The notes under the pieces are model-generated. The model was not told where the DNA came from, searched no databases, and worked only from the letters and a program-made list of their open reading frames with translations. A program made the translations under genes and the position numbers. Positions 50,061-50,436 of a stretch of 50,436 nucleotides of DNA are shown here, piece by piece. This DNA comes from Nesterenkonia sp. E16_10 (GTDB lineage: Bacteria > Actinomycetota > Actinomycetes > Actinomycetales > Micrococcaceae): the NCBI RefSeq assembly GCF_017347085.1, contig NZ_JADPSA010000044.1, positions 1-50,436 on the forward strand. The letters are read 5' to 3'. The stretch's first letter is position 1; every line of letters starts with the position of its first letter.

Positions 50061-50091
50061 GTTGCCGCGCAGGGTCACCCCTGCGCGGCAA
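50061..50091 (+). terminator. Hairpin terminator after the ArsR-permease operon
   Basis: GTTGCCGCGCAGGG (50061-50074) pairs perfectly with CCCTGCGCGGCAAC (50078-50091). No T-run follows. It lies 11 bases after the stop of the Cys-Cys gene. Confidence 0.75.
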
Positions 50092-50338
50092 CCCCTACCC
50101 CCAGAAGTACGCGGTTCCCGATGAACCTGGTGAGAGGAACATCCACACCGACGTGCTTATAGCACCGCATCACCCGCACCACCCTCTAGGTCGACACCAC
50201 AACACGCACCCACCGATACGCCGCGAGACACTGAACAAACTCGCCGAGACGCCTCACCCCGGGTCCTCAGTCGCAGCGACAAGTCGCAGTCCATTCTCAG
50301 CGTGAGATGCCACCCCCACTGCCCGTAGACCGATCGGC

Positions 50339-50361
50339 GGATTCTGGCGGTCATTGCAACA
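50339..50361. repeat. IS30-type terminal inverted repeat, right
   Basis: GGATTCTGGCGGTCATTGCA followed by ACA, reading inward; it matches the left copy (97 to 75) in 20 of 23 positions. The transposase stop codon (50351-50353) lies within it, as in many IS30 elements. The segment 50092-50338 before it shows no gene. Confidence 0.6.
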
Positions 50362-50436
50362 GGAGGTCTTCGATCAGTTCGATCGGCTTCTGAAAACCTA
50401 GTCTTTTCCGTGGTCGATCATTGAGTTCCTGGGCTA
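50351..50436 (-). mobile_element. IS30-family transposase, C-terminal fragment cut by window edge
   Basis: Twenty-seven codons plus stop are visible on the minus strand. They read ELNDRPRKRLGFQKPIELIE in the middle, the conserved C-terminal motif of IS30 transposases (N-x-RPRK-x-LG). The rest of the gene lies beyond the right edge. Confidence 0.85.

Noticed and set aside
1-50436. CRISPR array or tRNA/rRNA genes
   Set aside because: No regularly spaced repeats and no cloverleaf or rRNA-like sequence were seen.

Overview
The window reads as a contig from a conjugative plasmid of a high-GC Gram-positive bacterium (Actinomycetota, probably Micrococcales). The evidence is a ColE2/pAL5000-type RepA, a ParA partition operon, an actinobacterial SCO6880/VirB4/VirD4 transfer operon with a DUF4913 gene, leaderless promoters and GC-rich codon use. 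Both ends of the window stop inside IS30-family transposase genes (N-terminal piece at 1-66, C-terminal piece at 50351-50436, both minus strand). The contig was therefore probably broken at a multicopy insertion sequence, and circularity cannot be decided here.

Layout. (1) 0.6-11.3 kb is a metal and thiol-redox island. It holds CopD-CtaG and CopC (copper), a four-gene operon DsbA-VKOR-TlpA-CcdA (extracytoplasmic thiol chemistry), then a CmtR cadmium/lead sensor with a CtpG-like P1B ATPase, and a ZIP transporter. (2) 12.0-15.0 kb holds a complete IS3-family element with a 4-bp target duplication and two small serine recombinases. (3) 15.0-18.3 kb is the replication/partition core: parA, an RHH partner, a candidate centromere, repA, and a structured, terminator-ended transcript antisense to the repA leader. 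(4) 18.4-30.2 kb holds transfer genes: a MinD-like ATPase, a membrane propeller-like protein, an HTH regulator, then a divergent type IV secretion operon (P-loop protein, small VirB2-like protein, VirB8-like, VirB6-like with a Gly-rich tail, SCO6880, VirB4, VirD4). (5) 30.2-33.8 kb is the mobilisation module: DUF4913, a coiled-coil protein, a MOBP-type relaxase, MobC, and a candidate oriT.

(6) 34.0-37.7 kb is the inferred leading region. ArdC and a DUF4192 protein are unrelated in sequence, yet each sits in the same regulatory cassette: a ~375-nt upstream array of stem-loops whose stems covary while a GCGAGGAACGAGC loop stays fixed, and a matching hairpin downstream. Both genes read toward oriT. 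This is what promoters working on the entering single strand (Frpo-like) would require, and it is the most interesting observation in the window. (7) 37.7-40.4 kb holds a pentapeptide-repeat membrane protein and a VirB1-like lytic transglycosylase/M23 peptidase pair. (8) 40.6-47.5 kb is a defence-like block: a DUF3800-like protein, a complete type III restriction-modification system (mod, res) and a DUF6308 protein. (9) 47.6-50.1 kb holds a HAD hydrolase and a second metal/metalloid operon: a leaderless ArsR, a CSCS permease and a 58-residue protein with two Cys-Cys pairs.

Together the genes describe a self-transmissible plasmid carrying metal resistance, with its own restriction system and candidate anti-restriction genes placed to be expressed first in the recipient.
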